Positions 1 through 6,405 are shown, numbered from the stretch's first letter. The stretch is DNA of 13,112 bases from Euryarchaeota archaeon UBA226 (GCA_002505935.1 DAWL01000051.1:19187-32298), one strand, 5' to 3'. Program-made: numbers and translations. The notes: generated by a model not told the origin, from the sequence alone.

Positions 1-92
1 GATAGAATACTCTTTTTTCCCGTAGGGAACATCGTGTTTTGTCAATGCTACAACCCATAATGGTTATGAATGGGGGCAGAGTGGAAAAATAT

Positions 93-96
93 GGAG
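93..96 (+). promoter_or_regulatory. Shine-Dalgarno-like GGAG that decides the start at 105
   Basis: GGAG lies 8 bases before ATG 105 and supports that start over the upstream TTG at 39 and ATG at 45 in the same frame. This is seen directly; use by the ribosome is inferred. Confidence 0.5.
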
Positions 97-104
97 ATGA
101 AAAT

Positions 105-1046
105 ATGAGGCGCACACCAATGCTGCTTTTTGCAGTATATCTTGGCTCGCTCATGGTAGCGCTTGCTCCTGTGCCAACGGCTCAGGCTCAAGGAAGCGTA
201 ACCCCGATGATTACATTGACTTGCAACGACCAGATTATCACTATCGATGTTGCACCCGGTAAGACCCGTGATGGTTCTACAATGTGCTCGGTGCAGAATC
301 CGACTGCTTATGACGAGACCGTCAGTATTCAGATTGTTTCCTCTCCTGGTATTGCTGTCGCAGCCAGTGGTACGCTTTCGATTGGTGCCGGACAGACAGC
401 GGATTTCCCAATCGGTGTTTTGGCTCCGGTGAAGGCGGAGATGAAAGATCACCCAATCACGGTGACTGCAACAGTTACCCACGTGAATGGAATCACCAAC
501 ACTCAGTCTACTGTTCAGAACATGAACATGATTGTCAGTATCCAGCAGTTCTCCATGATTCAGATTGTAGCCCAGAATTCCTTCACTCAACTACGACCTA
601 AGGTCGATTACACCTTCGTATTCGATGTGTACAACCACGGTAACCAGCAGGATAAGATGCGATTCTCAATACCTGACAAGAATATCGATCAATTACGAGA
701 GGATGGTTTCCAGATTACTCTACCTGCAGTCAGTATGGAGATGCAGGCTACCGATACTCCATACAAGGTGAGAATTAACGTTCGAACTCCGAAGAATCAG
801 GGTTGGACCGACGAGTACTACCAGTTGGAGTTCCAGACCGTTAGCGATTTCTCTTGTAGAGAAGAGAAATGTGAGACTACTGCTGAATTACAGATGATTA
901 CTATCTACGTTCGCGGAGTATATCTTCCTGGCTTTGAAATAATTCCAGCACTTTCTATGATTGCGCTTGCAGCCGCGGTATTAGGCCGGCGTTTCATCAA
1001 TGATGAAGAAGAGGAAGAACCTGAAACCGAATCTTCTGTTTGTTGA
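105..1046 (+). CDS. Secreted surface protein with NEW3/Ig-like domains and PGF-CTERM-like tail
   Basis: The predicted product has 313 residues. I chose ATG 105 because it begins a clean signal peptide (MRRTP, a hydrophobic core, then a TAQAQG cleavage-like region near residue 28) and has GGAG 8 bases upstream at 93-96. The longer TTG start at 39 would put a polar stretch before the signal. The mature part is beta-rich: an Ig-like region around residues 35-140 with two cysteines, then a second around 160-260 whose V-Y-N-H-G-N pattern and later V-R-T-P-K-N resemble NPCBM-associated NEW3 domains. A possible disulfide pair (S-C-R-E-E-K-C) follows. The C-terminus carries P275-G-F-E, a hydrophobic segment, R295-R296 and then an acidic tail ending in Cys. 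This matches the tripartite logic of archaeosortase PGF-CTERM signals, but the 17-residue tail after the arginines is longer than usual. No N-x-S/T sequon is present. The specific function is unknown; a structural or adhesive envelope role is inferred. Confidence 0.8.
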   Translation: MRRTPMLLFAVYLGSLMVALAPVPTAQAQGSVTPMITLTCNDQIITIDVAPGKTRDGSTMCSVQNPTAYDETVSIQIVSSPGIAVAASGTLSIGAGQTADFPIGVLAPVKAEMKDHPITVTATVTHVNGITNTQSTVQNMNMIVSIQQFSMIQIVAQNSFTQLRPKVDYTFVFDVYNHGNQQDKMRFSIPDKNIDQLREDGFQITLPAVSMEMQATDTPYKVRINVRTPKNQGWTDEYYQLEFQTVSDFSCREEKCETTAELQMITIYVRGVYLPGFEIIPALSMIALAAAVLGRRFINDEEEEEPETESSVC

Positions 1047-1058
1047 CGGTTCGTTTGA

Positions 1059-1084
1059 ACGGGTTGAATAACCCCGTAAGTTTT
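1059..1084 (+). terminator. Hairpin plus short T tract after gene 1
   Basis: ACGGGTT (1059-1065), loop GAAT, and AACCCCGT (1070-1077) can pair with one bulged base, and TTTT follows at 1081-1084. A smaller inverted repeat, GTTC-GTTT-GAAC (1049-1060), overlaps its left arm. The position, just after the stop of gene 1 and before gene 2, suits a terminator or mRNA 3' end. Archaeal termination depends mainly on T tracts and this one is short, so the call is tentative. It could instead shape the leader of gene 2. Confidence 0.3.
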
Positions 1085-1135
1085 CACTCTTAAGGGCGGA
1101 GACTTGATGAGTCACCCGTGGAACGGAGTAGTATA

Positions 1136-1140
1136 GGTGA
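1136..1140 (+). promoter_or_regulatory. Shine-Dalgarno GGTGA for gene 2
   Basis: GGTGA matches the archaeal anti-Shine-Dalgarno pattern and lies 5 bases before ATG 1146. It overlaps the alternative GTG start at 1137, which argues against that codon being used. Confidence 0.5.
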
Positions 1141-1145
1141 GTTGT

Positions 1146-2405
1146 ATGTCAGGATTACTGGATAAGGCAAAAGATGTCTCAAAGAGTGATACGGAAACGA
1201 CTAGTTCCGGTTCTAGTGTAGAAAAGGGCTCAGGTCTGCTGGATAAGGTAAAGGATCCGTCAAAGTCGACGGGAGGTTCTACTTCAACAGGACAAGCAGG
1301 TATTGGCCTTGGCCTTGTTACGATGTGCGTTGTCGTATACATGGTATGGGATCTGAAGAATTGGGAAGGAATCATCCCGTTCGCCTTGTTGCTACTCGCG
1401 TGGGGATGTACTGCTTGGGGTTTCAAGGAGATCAAGGGCGATTGGAACAAGAATCGAACTATTGCCATTGGCTTATCATTCCTCGTTGTCGCTGCAATCC
1501 CATATTTCGCAGCCTTCTCTTGGCAAGGTGGAAACGTCAGGGCCTCAGAATTCAGCATCGATGAAGTCAACGACAATTTGCTATTCACTCTGTATAACAC
1601 GGTGGGTGAAGATGCATCTGCCAGCATAGTGGTTGGTGGAGAAGAAGTTTGGTCTGCGACAGGAATAGAATATTCCACAAAAGGGTATTCAGAAGTCTCT
1701 GCTCCTTTGTCTGAATTGTACCAGGGTAGCACTTTGGATCAAAATGGGAATGCTGCCCTGACCTATACGATCAAGGTATCATCGGGTGATATCGAATGGG
1801 ATGGAGAAATCGACTCCAAGGTTTTGGAACGAACTGTGACTGCAGCTGGCGCTGACATGCAACCAGTAACTGAGCAGGAAGATGAATCGGGAGACGGCTC
1901 AGGGCATACTGACACTACACATCTTGGCTTGCAGATAGGTATTGGAATCGGTATGGAGGACACAGATCTCAACAGAGTGGAAAGTGGAGAAGGTCATTGG
2001 GATGCTTACATCAAGCAGTTGAACAGTGATTACAGCTTCACTTTGGTCATCACTTATGATGGTTCTACGGTTTGGGATGCTTCGACAACATTCACTGTAG
2101 ATGGAGATAGCATGACCTCAAGCGGTGGGGATACTGGAACTTTTACTGCAGGCTGGATGGACCTTGTTATGAGCAACAGCATGGACACTACCAAGGATGA
2201 ACTCAGCAGAGATATACATTATATCCCTCGCGATGACTTTTGGCAAGGGGATGGTTGCTACAAGGCAACTTTGACCATAACTCACACAATTTCCACGGGC
2301 GATTCATTTGATACATTCTCCAAGACCAACGGATTCCATTACTATTGGGAAGAGAATGAGAACAAGAATCACGAAGAAGAATACAAACCAGCGGTAGCCT
2401 GCTGA
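1146..2405 (+). CDS. Three-TM membrane protein with duplicated N-terminal motif and large extracytoplasmic beta domain
   Basis: The predicted product has 419 residues from ATG 1146, chosen because GGTGA (1136-1140) sits 5 bases upstream as a Shine-Dalgarno. A GTG start at 1137 would lie inside that element. Residues 1-50 are cytosolic and Ser/Thr/Lys-rich, with the 13-residue motif SGLLDK[A/V]KD[V/P]SKS at 2-14 and again at 29-41. Three membrane helices follow at about 52-68, 75-93 and 106-125, which with N-inside topology places residues 126-419 outside the cell. That part looks beta-rich and may be two related halves (about 136-235 and 265-390) joined by an acidic Gly/Ser linker. Both halves contain a short V-W-x-A element (EEVWSATG and STVWDAST). 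It has no N-glycosylation sequon and ends in Cys. I recognise no family. It is convergent with gene 3, and the two stop codons abut. Confidence 0.78.
   Translation: MSGLLDKAKDVSKSDTETTSSGSSVEKGSGLLDKVKDPSKSTGGSTSTGQAGIGLGLVTMCVVVYMVWDLKNWEGIIPFALLLLAWGCTAWGFKEIKGDWNKNRTIAIGLSFLVVAAIPYFAAFSWQGGNVRASEFSIDEVNDNLLFTLYNTVGEDASASIVVGGEEVWSATGIEYSTKGYSEVSAPLSELYQGSTLDQNGNAALTYTIKVSSGDIEWDGEIDSKVLERTVTAAGADMQPVTEQEDESGDGSGHTDTTHLGLQIGIGIGMEDTDLNRVESGEGHWDAYIKQLNSDYSFTLVITYDGSTVWDASTTFTVDGDSMTSSGGDTGTFTAGWMDLVMSNSMDTTKDELSRDIHYIPRDDFWQGDGCYKATLTITHTISTGDSFDTFSKTNGFHYYWEENENKNHEEEYKPAVAC
1149..1268 (+). repeat. Tandem 39-bp coding repeat in the N-terminus of gene 2
   Basis: Copy 1 covers 1149-1187 and copy 2 covers 1230-1268, an 81-base period. 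They encode SGLLDKAKDVSKS and SGLLDKVKDPSKS, which differ at two residues; the DNA copies differ mostly at synonymous positions. Conservation at protein level with silent DNA divergence suggests that selection keeps the motif, perhaps as a short cytosolic amphipathic helix that docks a partner or the membrane. Confidence 0.8.
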
Positions 2406-2408
2406 TCA
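2403..2408. other. Abutting convergent stop codons (TGATCA palindrome)
   Basis: TGA at 2403-2405 ends the plus-strand gene and TCA at 2406-2408 is the reverse complement of the TGA ending the minus-strand gene. No base lies between them. Any 3' untranslated region of either transcript must therefore be antisense to the coding region of the other. Confidence 0.9.
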
Positions 2409-4145
2409 GTCTTCTGATTCTTCAATTGCCTCTTCTTCTGCATCTTCGCTTTCTTCGGCGTCGGAGTCTTCGTCTTCTGGAACTTCAACATCGTACTCCT
2501 TATCGGTCTCGCGCTTGGACATGAATAGTAATGCAGCGACAGCGATGGAAATTGCAACGATTATGATAGTGACCATCCCACCATCATTGGCTTCTATTGG
2601 TTCTTGCCAGTCTAATTCTCCACTGGTTGCTGAACTCGAATCACCAAGAACCATGTCTGGGTTATCTGAAAATGCATTTGGAACAACGGGTTCACAACTC
2701 AATGATTCCTTGCCATCTGAATATTGAGTCCAAGTGAATTCAACCACTACTGATTGACCTGATGTTGCATTGACAGGGATGAATGTTGGAGATGTACTAA
2801 CATCCCCGCCGCTAGAATCTTCGCAAATCAATTTGATTGAGGCAGTTGCTCCATCATTTTTCACAGTAGCCTTGACAACTACAGGGTCTCCACTTGTAGC
2901 CTCACTATCTACAACTTCTAACGATGTAATCGAGATTTCAGGTAAGTCCAATGATAATTCCACATCATCAGTTCCAAGTGCTTGGGGTTCTCCATAGAAT
3001 ATACCCCAACTATCTTCTGCACCTTTGAACCGTATGCTGACAATGGTTGCATTATCAGAGTTGACAGTTCCTGAAGAATCCATCCATTGCACAATTCTTG
3101 GAGGTAGTGTGGCAGTTCCACCAGTTCCTGTGGAGACATTCATTGGCAAGTTAAAATATCCATTTTGCTCGAATCCTTCAATTCCTATTTCAACTTGAAA
3201 CAAAGGTGCTGTTAGTGTTTGTTCATGGCTTTTGATTGTCCACCTATCAACATCTCCGCCAGTCCCTTCACTATCTTCATCCCAGTTCACTTGTGCACCA
3301 AGTGAACCCTTGACATCTTCATCAGTAATACTTCCATTCAGGTTGCAGTCGTCAAGATTCAAGGTTCCTGTCGCACCGAGATCTATGGGTTCAAATGTTC
3401 GCATGGTGGTTGCAGTCAGAGAGCAATTGCCAAAACATTCGAGGTTAATGCTACTTAACGTAGCAGAGTTCGTATGCAGAGTGCCACCTTGTTGAATATT
3501 TATGCTCCACGAGATTGCGCCATCGGCCTTCATATTGCGATAAACTAGACTTCTGATATCTTCCACATCATTGTTGTCGCTACCTTCTAATACTGTAATT
3601 CTGGTTATATGGACCGTATTGAGAGATGGCGTTTGCAGATCTATTTTTGCATAGTCTGTAGATGGTGCAAGGTTACTAGTGAAATCCACAAAATTACCAG
3701 TTACATCTTGCAGTGCACTGCCGTTAAATCCTGCTTTTAATGAGGTCCCAGAAGTTATGTTGTTGGAGAAATAAATCCGGATAGTTGTGTCCCCTCCGAT
3801 GCCCTGGAGTGGGACTTCTATGCTAGCTTCATTTGGGTACACAGTTAACCAATAGTTTTCGGATTCTGCGTGCATTGAACCTGAATCAATGTCTAGAGTT
3901 CCACCTTGTGATACAGTAATGCTTGAGTCTTCTGCAATCGTCATGTTTGCCGACACGGTCAAGGTGGCTCCTGAAGCGATAACCACGCTTCCATCGAATA
4001 CGCCATCACTGGACCATTCTTCATCACTTGTGATTGTGGAATTACTACCGTCACTAGGTGGGGCGGCGATGGTGTTGGATTGTATACTCAACAAGATCAA
4101 CAAAACTACTAGGCAACTGTTTCGGAAGGCACTAAGTCTTCTCAT
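2406..4145 (-). CDS. Secreted membrane-anchored protein: beta-solenoid-like region, CARDB-like domain, TM, acidic tail
   Basis: The predicted product has 579 residues. A signal peptide (MRRLS, hydrophobic core 11-20, likely cleavage near residue 28) is followed by short V/T/G-rich rungs at about 48-92 (VVIASGATLTV, then SITVSQGGTLDI). More of these occur at about 210-270 (IQQGGTLHTNSATL, and ATGTLNLDDC), the look of a right-handed beta-helix. Residues 404-490 resemble a CARDB adhesion domain (SLEVVDSEATSGDPV, then VKATVKNDGATASI), with Cys441 and Cys484 as a possible disulfide. One TM helix at about 524-542 is followed by KR and a 30-residue Asp/Glu tail, giving type I topology with an acidic cytosolic end. 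I count nine N-x-S/T sequons in the outside part. Without a PGF motif, the anchor is probably the TM helix itself. The precise function is unknown; a cell-surface adhesin or binding protein is inferred. Confidence 0.78.
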   Translation of the reverse strand: MRRLSAFRNSCLVVLLILLSIQSNTIAAPPSDGSNSTITSDEEWSSDGVFDGSVVIASGATLTVSANMTIAEDSSITVSQGGTLDIDSGSMHAESENYWLTVYPNEASIEVPLQGIGGDTTIRIYFSNNITSGTSLKAGFNGSALQDVTGNFVDFTSNLAPSTDYAKIDLQTPSLNTVHITRITVLEGSDNNDVEDIRSLVYRNMKADGAISWSINIQQGGTLHTNSATLSSINLECFGNCSLTATTMRTFEPIDLGATGTLNLDDCNLNGSITDEDVKGSLGAQVNWDEDSEGTGGDVDRWTIKSHEQTLTAPLFQVEIGIEGFEQNGYFNLPMNVSTGTGGTATLPPRIVQWMDSSGTVNSDNATIVSIRFKGAEDSWGIFYGEPQALGTDDVELSLDLPEISITSLEVVDSEATSGDPVVVKATVKNDGATASIKLICEDSSGGDVSTSPTFIPVNATSGQSVVVEFTWTQYSDGKESLSCEPVVPNAFSDNPDMVLGDSSSATSGELDWQEPIEANDGGMVTIIIVAISIAVAALLFMSKRETDKEYDVEVPEDEDSDAEESEDAEEEAIEESED

Positions 4146-4205
4146 GCATCGAGCGAGAGAACTTCAGTCATTAACGACTCGCCTTCAATAGGTCGTATCA
4201 AGGCG

Positions 4206-4212
4206 TTTTTTA
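4206..4212 (-). promoter_or_regulatory. Weak TATA-like A/T tract upstream of gene 3
   Basis: Read on the minus strand this is TAAAAAA, about 60 bases before the ATG of gene 3 and just past the carS stop. It would allow a leader of about 35 bases. The same tract read on the plus strand is a T run, but no plus-strand gene needs termination here. Alternatively gene 3 is co-transcribed with carS, since both are on the minus strand with a 73-base gap. Confidence 0.2.
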
Positions 4213-4218
4213 CTACCC

Positions 4219-4878
4219 TCAATACGGTACGTCTTTCCACCCTAACCAATAACCGAAGAGGTTGAACAGGCGATGGATGAAGGGAGTAGCCGCTAGAAGG
4301 ACTAGCATCCCAAGGATCGCATCAGGATCACCTATCGCAGAACCTCGAAGGAATAGTATTCCAAAGGTGAATGTGGCTACTGCAAAAGGCAAGGTGTCTA
4401 GAAGTGGTGCTTTACTGGAAATATCTCCTTCTCGCTTCATTCCTTTTCTACGCTTGATGTAAGAGCCGGTTGAATCACCGATTAGGGAGGAAAGTCCAAG
4501 CATTGAACCGATGAAGAAGGCGGTAATCATCGTTCCTCCCATCCAGAACCAATCCTCGGGTCCGATGCCCCACATGATATCCATGAAAGGTGCATCGTCT
4601 GGACCTGCACCAGCGAATAAACTGGCCATCAGCATGGCTTGTAAGCCGCTGGTTAACGCACCCCCGATCAGACCATTCCATGTCTTGCCATCTCCCAGCA
4701 AGCGATTGCCATCTTTGTGTATCCTTCCACCATCGATAGGCCATGGCCCTAATCCGGTCTTTGGTAGCCATTTGCCCCACATCATTGCCCATGTATTTAC
4801 TAGAAATCCGGGCAAGTACAACCATAGGACGGTAAGGATGAGCCAGCCGGTCCCAACACCTCCGATATCTCCTTCCAT
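4219..4878 (-). CDS. carS: CDP-archaeol synthase (CTP:2,3-di-O-geranylgeranylglycerol-1-phosphate cytidylyltransferase)
   Basis: The predicted product has 219 residues and is a polytopic membrane enzyme of the CarS/DUF46 family. It transfers CMP from CTP to unsaturated archaetidic acid, giving CDP-archaeol, the branch point for archaeal polar-lipid headgroups. The signature LLGDGKTWNGLIGG (residues 60-73) matches the family's R-L-L-G-D-G-K-T-W-x-G-L motif. The second signature GDSTGSYIKRRKGMKRE (134-150) corresponds to the G-D-x-x-x-S-F-x-K-R-R loop, followed by APLLDTLPF (family usually D-Q-L-D-F). The C-terminus FIHRLFNLFGYWLGWKDVPY fits the H-R-x-x-N-x-x-x-Y-x-L-G-x-K-x-x-P ending. Hydrophobic segments lie at about 11-29, 72-90, 112-132, 163-178 and 187-204. 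Its length is slightly above the usual 165-180 because of an extra loop around residues 90-110. It is divergent from purD and lies upstream of gene 3 on the same strand. Confidence 0.93.
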   Translation of the reverse strand: MEGDIGGVGTGWLILTVLWLYLPGFLVNTWAMMWGKWLPKTGLGPWPIDGGRIHKDGNRLLGDGKTWNGLIGGALTSGLQAMLMASLFAGAGPDDAPFMDIMWGIGPEDWFWMGGTMITAFFIGSMLGLSSLIGDSTGSYIKRRKGMKREGDISSKAPLLDTLPFAVATFTFGILFLRGSAIGDPDAILGMLVLLAATPFIHRLFNLFGYWLGWKDVPY

Positions 4879-4892
4879 GGTATCTTGTGGAG

Positions 4893-4905
4893 GAACAGGC
4901 TGTTC
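4893..4905. promoter_or_regulatory. 13-bp palindrome in the carS-purD divergent region
   Basis: GAACAG-G-CTGTTC is a perfect 6+1+6 inverted repeat 15 bases from the carS start and 58 bases from the favoured purD start. Placed between divergent genes, it could be a dimeric regulator's operator. It is short enough that chance cannot be excluded, and no regulator is identified. Confidence 0.3.
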
Positions 4906-4950
4906 AACATACCGGATGCTATCATGTCAACGATTATCGTGCAGGGTCAC

Positions 4951-4961
4951 CCCCGAAGGGG
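4951..4961 (+). promoter_or_regulatory. CCCC-GAA-GGGG hairpin next to the purD start
   Basis: CCCC (4951-4954), loop GAA and GGGG (4958-4961) can fold into a compact hairpin ending one base before ATG 4963. If 4963 is the start, the G-rich arm is the only Shine-Dalgarno-like element and is paired, so the hairpin could limit initiation. If ATG 4924 is used, it is merely coding sequence for the H-P-R-R-G stretch. Confidence 0.3.
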
Positions 4962-4962
4962 C

Positions 4963-6252
4963 ATGTCAGATGCTTCTAGATTGGTCGTGTTGGTAGTCGG
5001 AGGAGGGGGTAGAGAGCATGCTTTGTGCATAGCTTTAGCAGCCTCACCAAGCGTTTCTGAGGTCCATGTGTGCCCTGGTAATGCAGGCACTAGGTTGCTT
5101 GCTCAGAATCACCCAATTTCAGCCTCTGATGTTTCAGCTGTAGTCGAATTGGCCAAGGAATTGGGCGCTGACCTAGTGGTCGTTGGCCCTGAAGCCCCGT
5201 TAGTGGATGGTTTGGCAGATTCGTTACGTTCCTCAGGCATTGCATGCTTCGGACCGGATTCAGAGAACGCAATGTTAGAAGGTAGCAAATTAACTGCGAA
5301 ATCTGCGATGTCTGAGTTTGGAGTTCCTACTGCGGATTATCTGATTCTCGATGCTGATTCGGATATCGATTCCGCTTTGTCTTCCTACTCAGAATCTGGA
5401 GACCCTTGGGTTGTCAAGAGAGATGTTCTTGCGGGAGGAAAGGGAGTCGTCGTGACTACTGATTTTGAAGAGGCTCGTACGGCGATTGAGCAAGCCATTG
5501 AGAGTGATGGCAAGGTGTTGTTGGAATCTTTCCTTCCTGGAGAGGAAGCGAGTGTTCTAGTGTTGATGGATGAATCCGGATATGTTTGCTTGCCCGCCAG
5601 TCAAGATCACAAGAGGTTGGAAGAAGGTGACAAGGGGCCTAATACCGGCGGCATGGGGGCATATGCTCCGGCACCGGTCTATACTGATGAAGTACGTCGC
5701 AAAACTATCGAGCGGATAGTTGAACCAATGCATATTGGATTGAGTAAGAAGGACTCCCCTTATCGCGGAGTTCTGTATGTTGGATTGATGATAGATGAAG
5801 ATGGAGATCCTTACGTCGTAGAATTCAATGTTCGTTTTGGAGATCCCGAGTGCCAAATCACCCTTCCTCTAATCGAGTCAGATTTAGCAGGACATCTACT
5901 GGCTTGTGCTGAAGGTAGACTCTCCTCTGAGCATGTCGAATTCCGCGATTCGCATTGCTTGACTGTTGTATTGGCTGCAGAGGGTTATCCCGGTTCGGTG
6001 GAAAAGGGAAGGAGAATTACTGGAGATGGTCTTATTGTTAATTCTGAAGAAGGTCAATCCTCGTCATGGATTAATCATGCAGGAACTGCTTGGAAGGATG
6101 GTGAATTAGTCTCCAGTGGAGGCAGAGTTCTCTCTGCTACAGGTATTGCTAACAGCCTATCTGAAGCGGCAGAATCTGCATATTCATTGATTGACAAGAT
6201 CCAACTCGAGGGCGCTCAATTTCGAAGGGATATCGGACATCGCGCCTTGTAA
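4963..6252 (+). CDS. purD: Phosphoribosylamine--glycine ligase (GAR synthetase)
   Basis: The predicted product has 429 residues, a normal PurD length. It catalyses step two of purine synthesis: 5-phosphoribosylamine + glycine + ATP to GAR + ADP + Pi, in the cytosol. The N-terminal domain opens with VVGGGGREHAL (residues 11-21) and has PGNAGT at 38-43 and VVGPEAPLVDG at 73-83. The ATP-grasp domain shows VVKRDVLAGGKGVVV (150-164), LPGEEASVLVLMD (191-203), ASQDHKRLEEGDKGPNTGG (212-230), and the metal-binding EFNVRFGDPECQ (287-298), which includes the family signature RFGDPE. The C-terminal domain ends with the typical ATG...AAESAY...RRDIG pattern. I chose ATG 4963 because PurD normally begins within a few residues of V-V-G-G-G-G. 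In-frame ATG 4924 (+13 residues) and TTG 4885 (+26) are alternatives; neither has a well-placed Shine-Dalgarno. All catalytic motifs look intact. Confidence 0.96.
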   Translation: MSDASRLVVLVVGGGGREHALCIALAASPSVSEVHVCPGNAGTRLLAQNHPISASDVSAVVELAKELGADLVVVGPEAPLVDGLADSLRSSGIACFGPDSENAMLEGSKLTAKSAMSEFGVPTADYLILDADSDIDSALSSYSESGDPWVVKRDVLAGGKGVVVTTDFEEARTAIEQAIESDGKVLLESFLPGEEASVLVLMDESGYVCLPASQDHKRLEEGDKGPNTGGMGAYAPAPVYTDEVRRKTIERIVEPMHIGLSKKDSPYRGVLYVGLMIDEDGDPYVVEFNVRFGDPECQITLPLIESDLAGHLLACAEGRLSSEHVEFRDSHCLTVVLAAEGYPGSVEKGRRITGDGLIVNSEEGQSSSWINHAGTAWKDGELVSSGGRVLSATGIANSLSEAAESAYSLIDKIQLEGAQFRRDIGHRAL

Positions 6253-6266
6253 ATTATCAGGCCTGT

Positions 6267-6278
6267 GAATATTATAAC
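6267..6278 (+). promoter_or_regulatory. Alternative TATA-like element in the purD-aglB gap
   Basis: GAATATTATAAC is the most A/T-rich core in the first half of the 153-base gap, about 130 bases before the aglB start. Use here would give a long leader containing both hairpins of the gap. It is a weaker candidate than 6338-6345 because of that distance. Confidence 0.2.
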
Positions 6279-6317
6279 CCGTTAGGTGCAAATCGTGGTA
6301 CTGCGCCAAGATGGCTA

Positions 6318-6336
6318 TGCTTCACCATGAGAAGCA
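6318..6336. other. Small inverted repeat in the purD-aglB gap
   Basis: TGCTTC (6318-6323) and GAAGCA (6331-6336) can pair around a 7-base loop. The repeat ends just before the TAAAAATA element. It may belong to the purD 3' end or the aglB promoter; no T tract follows, so a terminator call is not justified. Confidence 0.3.
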
Positions 6337-6337
6337 C

Positions 6338-6345
6338 TAAAAATA
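6338..6345 (+). promoter_or_regulatory. Candidate TATA box for aglB
   Basis: TAAAAATA, preceded by the purine-rich GAGAAG, resembles an archaeal BRE/TATA pair. Normal TBP/TFB spacing of about 22-27 bases from the TATA centre would place transcription start near 6364-6369, giving a leader of about 40 bases. This is inferred from sequence only. Confidence 0.4.
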
Positions 6346-6362
6346 GACCACAGGTGGCGTGG

Positions 6363-6387
6363 ACGCTTCAGCCTTTAGGCTGAGCGT
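6363..6387 (+). promoter_or_regulatory. Strong hairpin in the aglB leader
   Basis: ACGCT-T-CAGCCT and AGGCTG-A-GCGT form an almost continuous inverted repeat: 6 bp (CAGCCT/AGGCTG) around a two-base TT spacer, extended by about 4-5 bp past a mismatch or bulge. In RNA the inner pairs would open to give a normal loop. It begins at the predicted transcription start and ends 18 bases before ATG 6406. Possible roles are 5'-end protection or translational control; an operator for a DNA-binding dimer is the alternative. Confidence 0.5.
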
Positions 6388-6405
6388 TGAGAGAGATGGT
6401 TCCGT

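Noticed and set aside
17..29. Small hairpin TTCCC-GTA-GGGAA after a T run at the left edge
   Set aside because: It could relate to a gene outside the window, but only five pairs are visible and the T run precedes rather than follows the stem, so I could not assign a role.
39..104. Longer start (TTG 39 or ATG 45) for gene 1
   Set aside because: It would add about 20 polar residues before a textbook signal peptide, and the GGAG at 93-96 points to ATG 105.
48..590. 180-codon open frame on the minus strand across gene 1
   Set aside because: Its translation is rich in His, Arg, Cys and Asn with no domain pattern, and it lies fully antisense to a gene with a signal peptide and clear beta domains.
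1047..1145. Possible C/D-box small RNA in the gap (TTGATGA at about 1104)
   Set aside because: The C box lacks the leading purine and there is no CTGA D box in range.
1112..1732. 206-codon open frame on the minus strand across gene 2
   Set aside because: It is antisense to the membrane and outside regions of gene 2, has low-complexity Ser/Pro composition, and no start signal or family resemblance.
4511..4996. 161-codon plus-strand open frame across carS
   Set aside because: It is the complement of carS, whose family signatures are unmistakable, and it runs into the purD start in another frame.
6253..6405. tRNA or other structured RNA gene in the purD-aglB gap
   Set aside because: No acceptor stem, T-arm GTTCRA or CCA-like end could be found; only two simple hairpins are visible.
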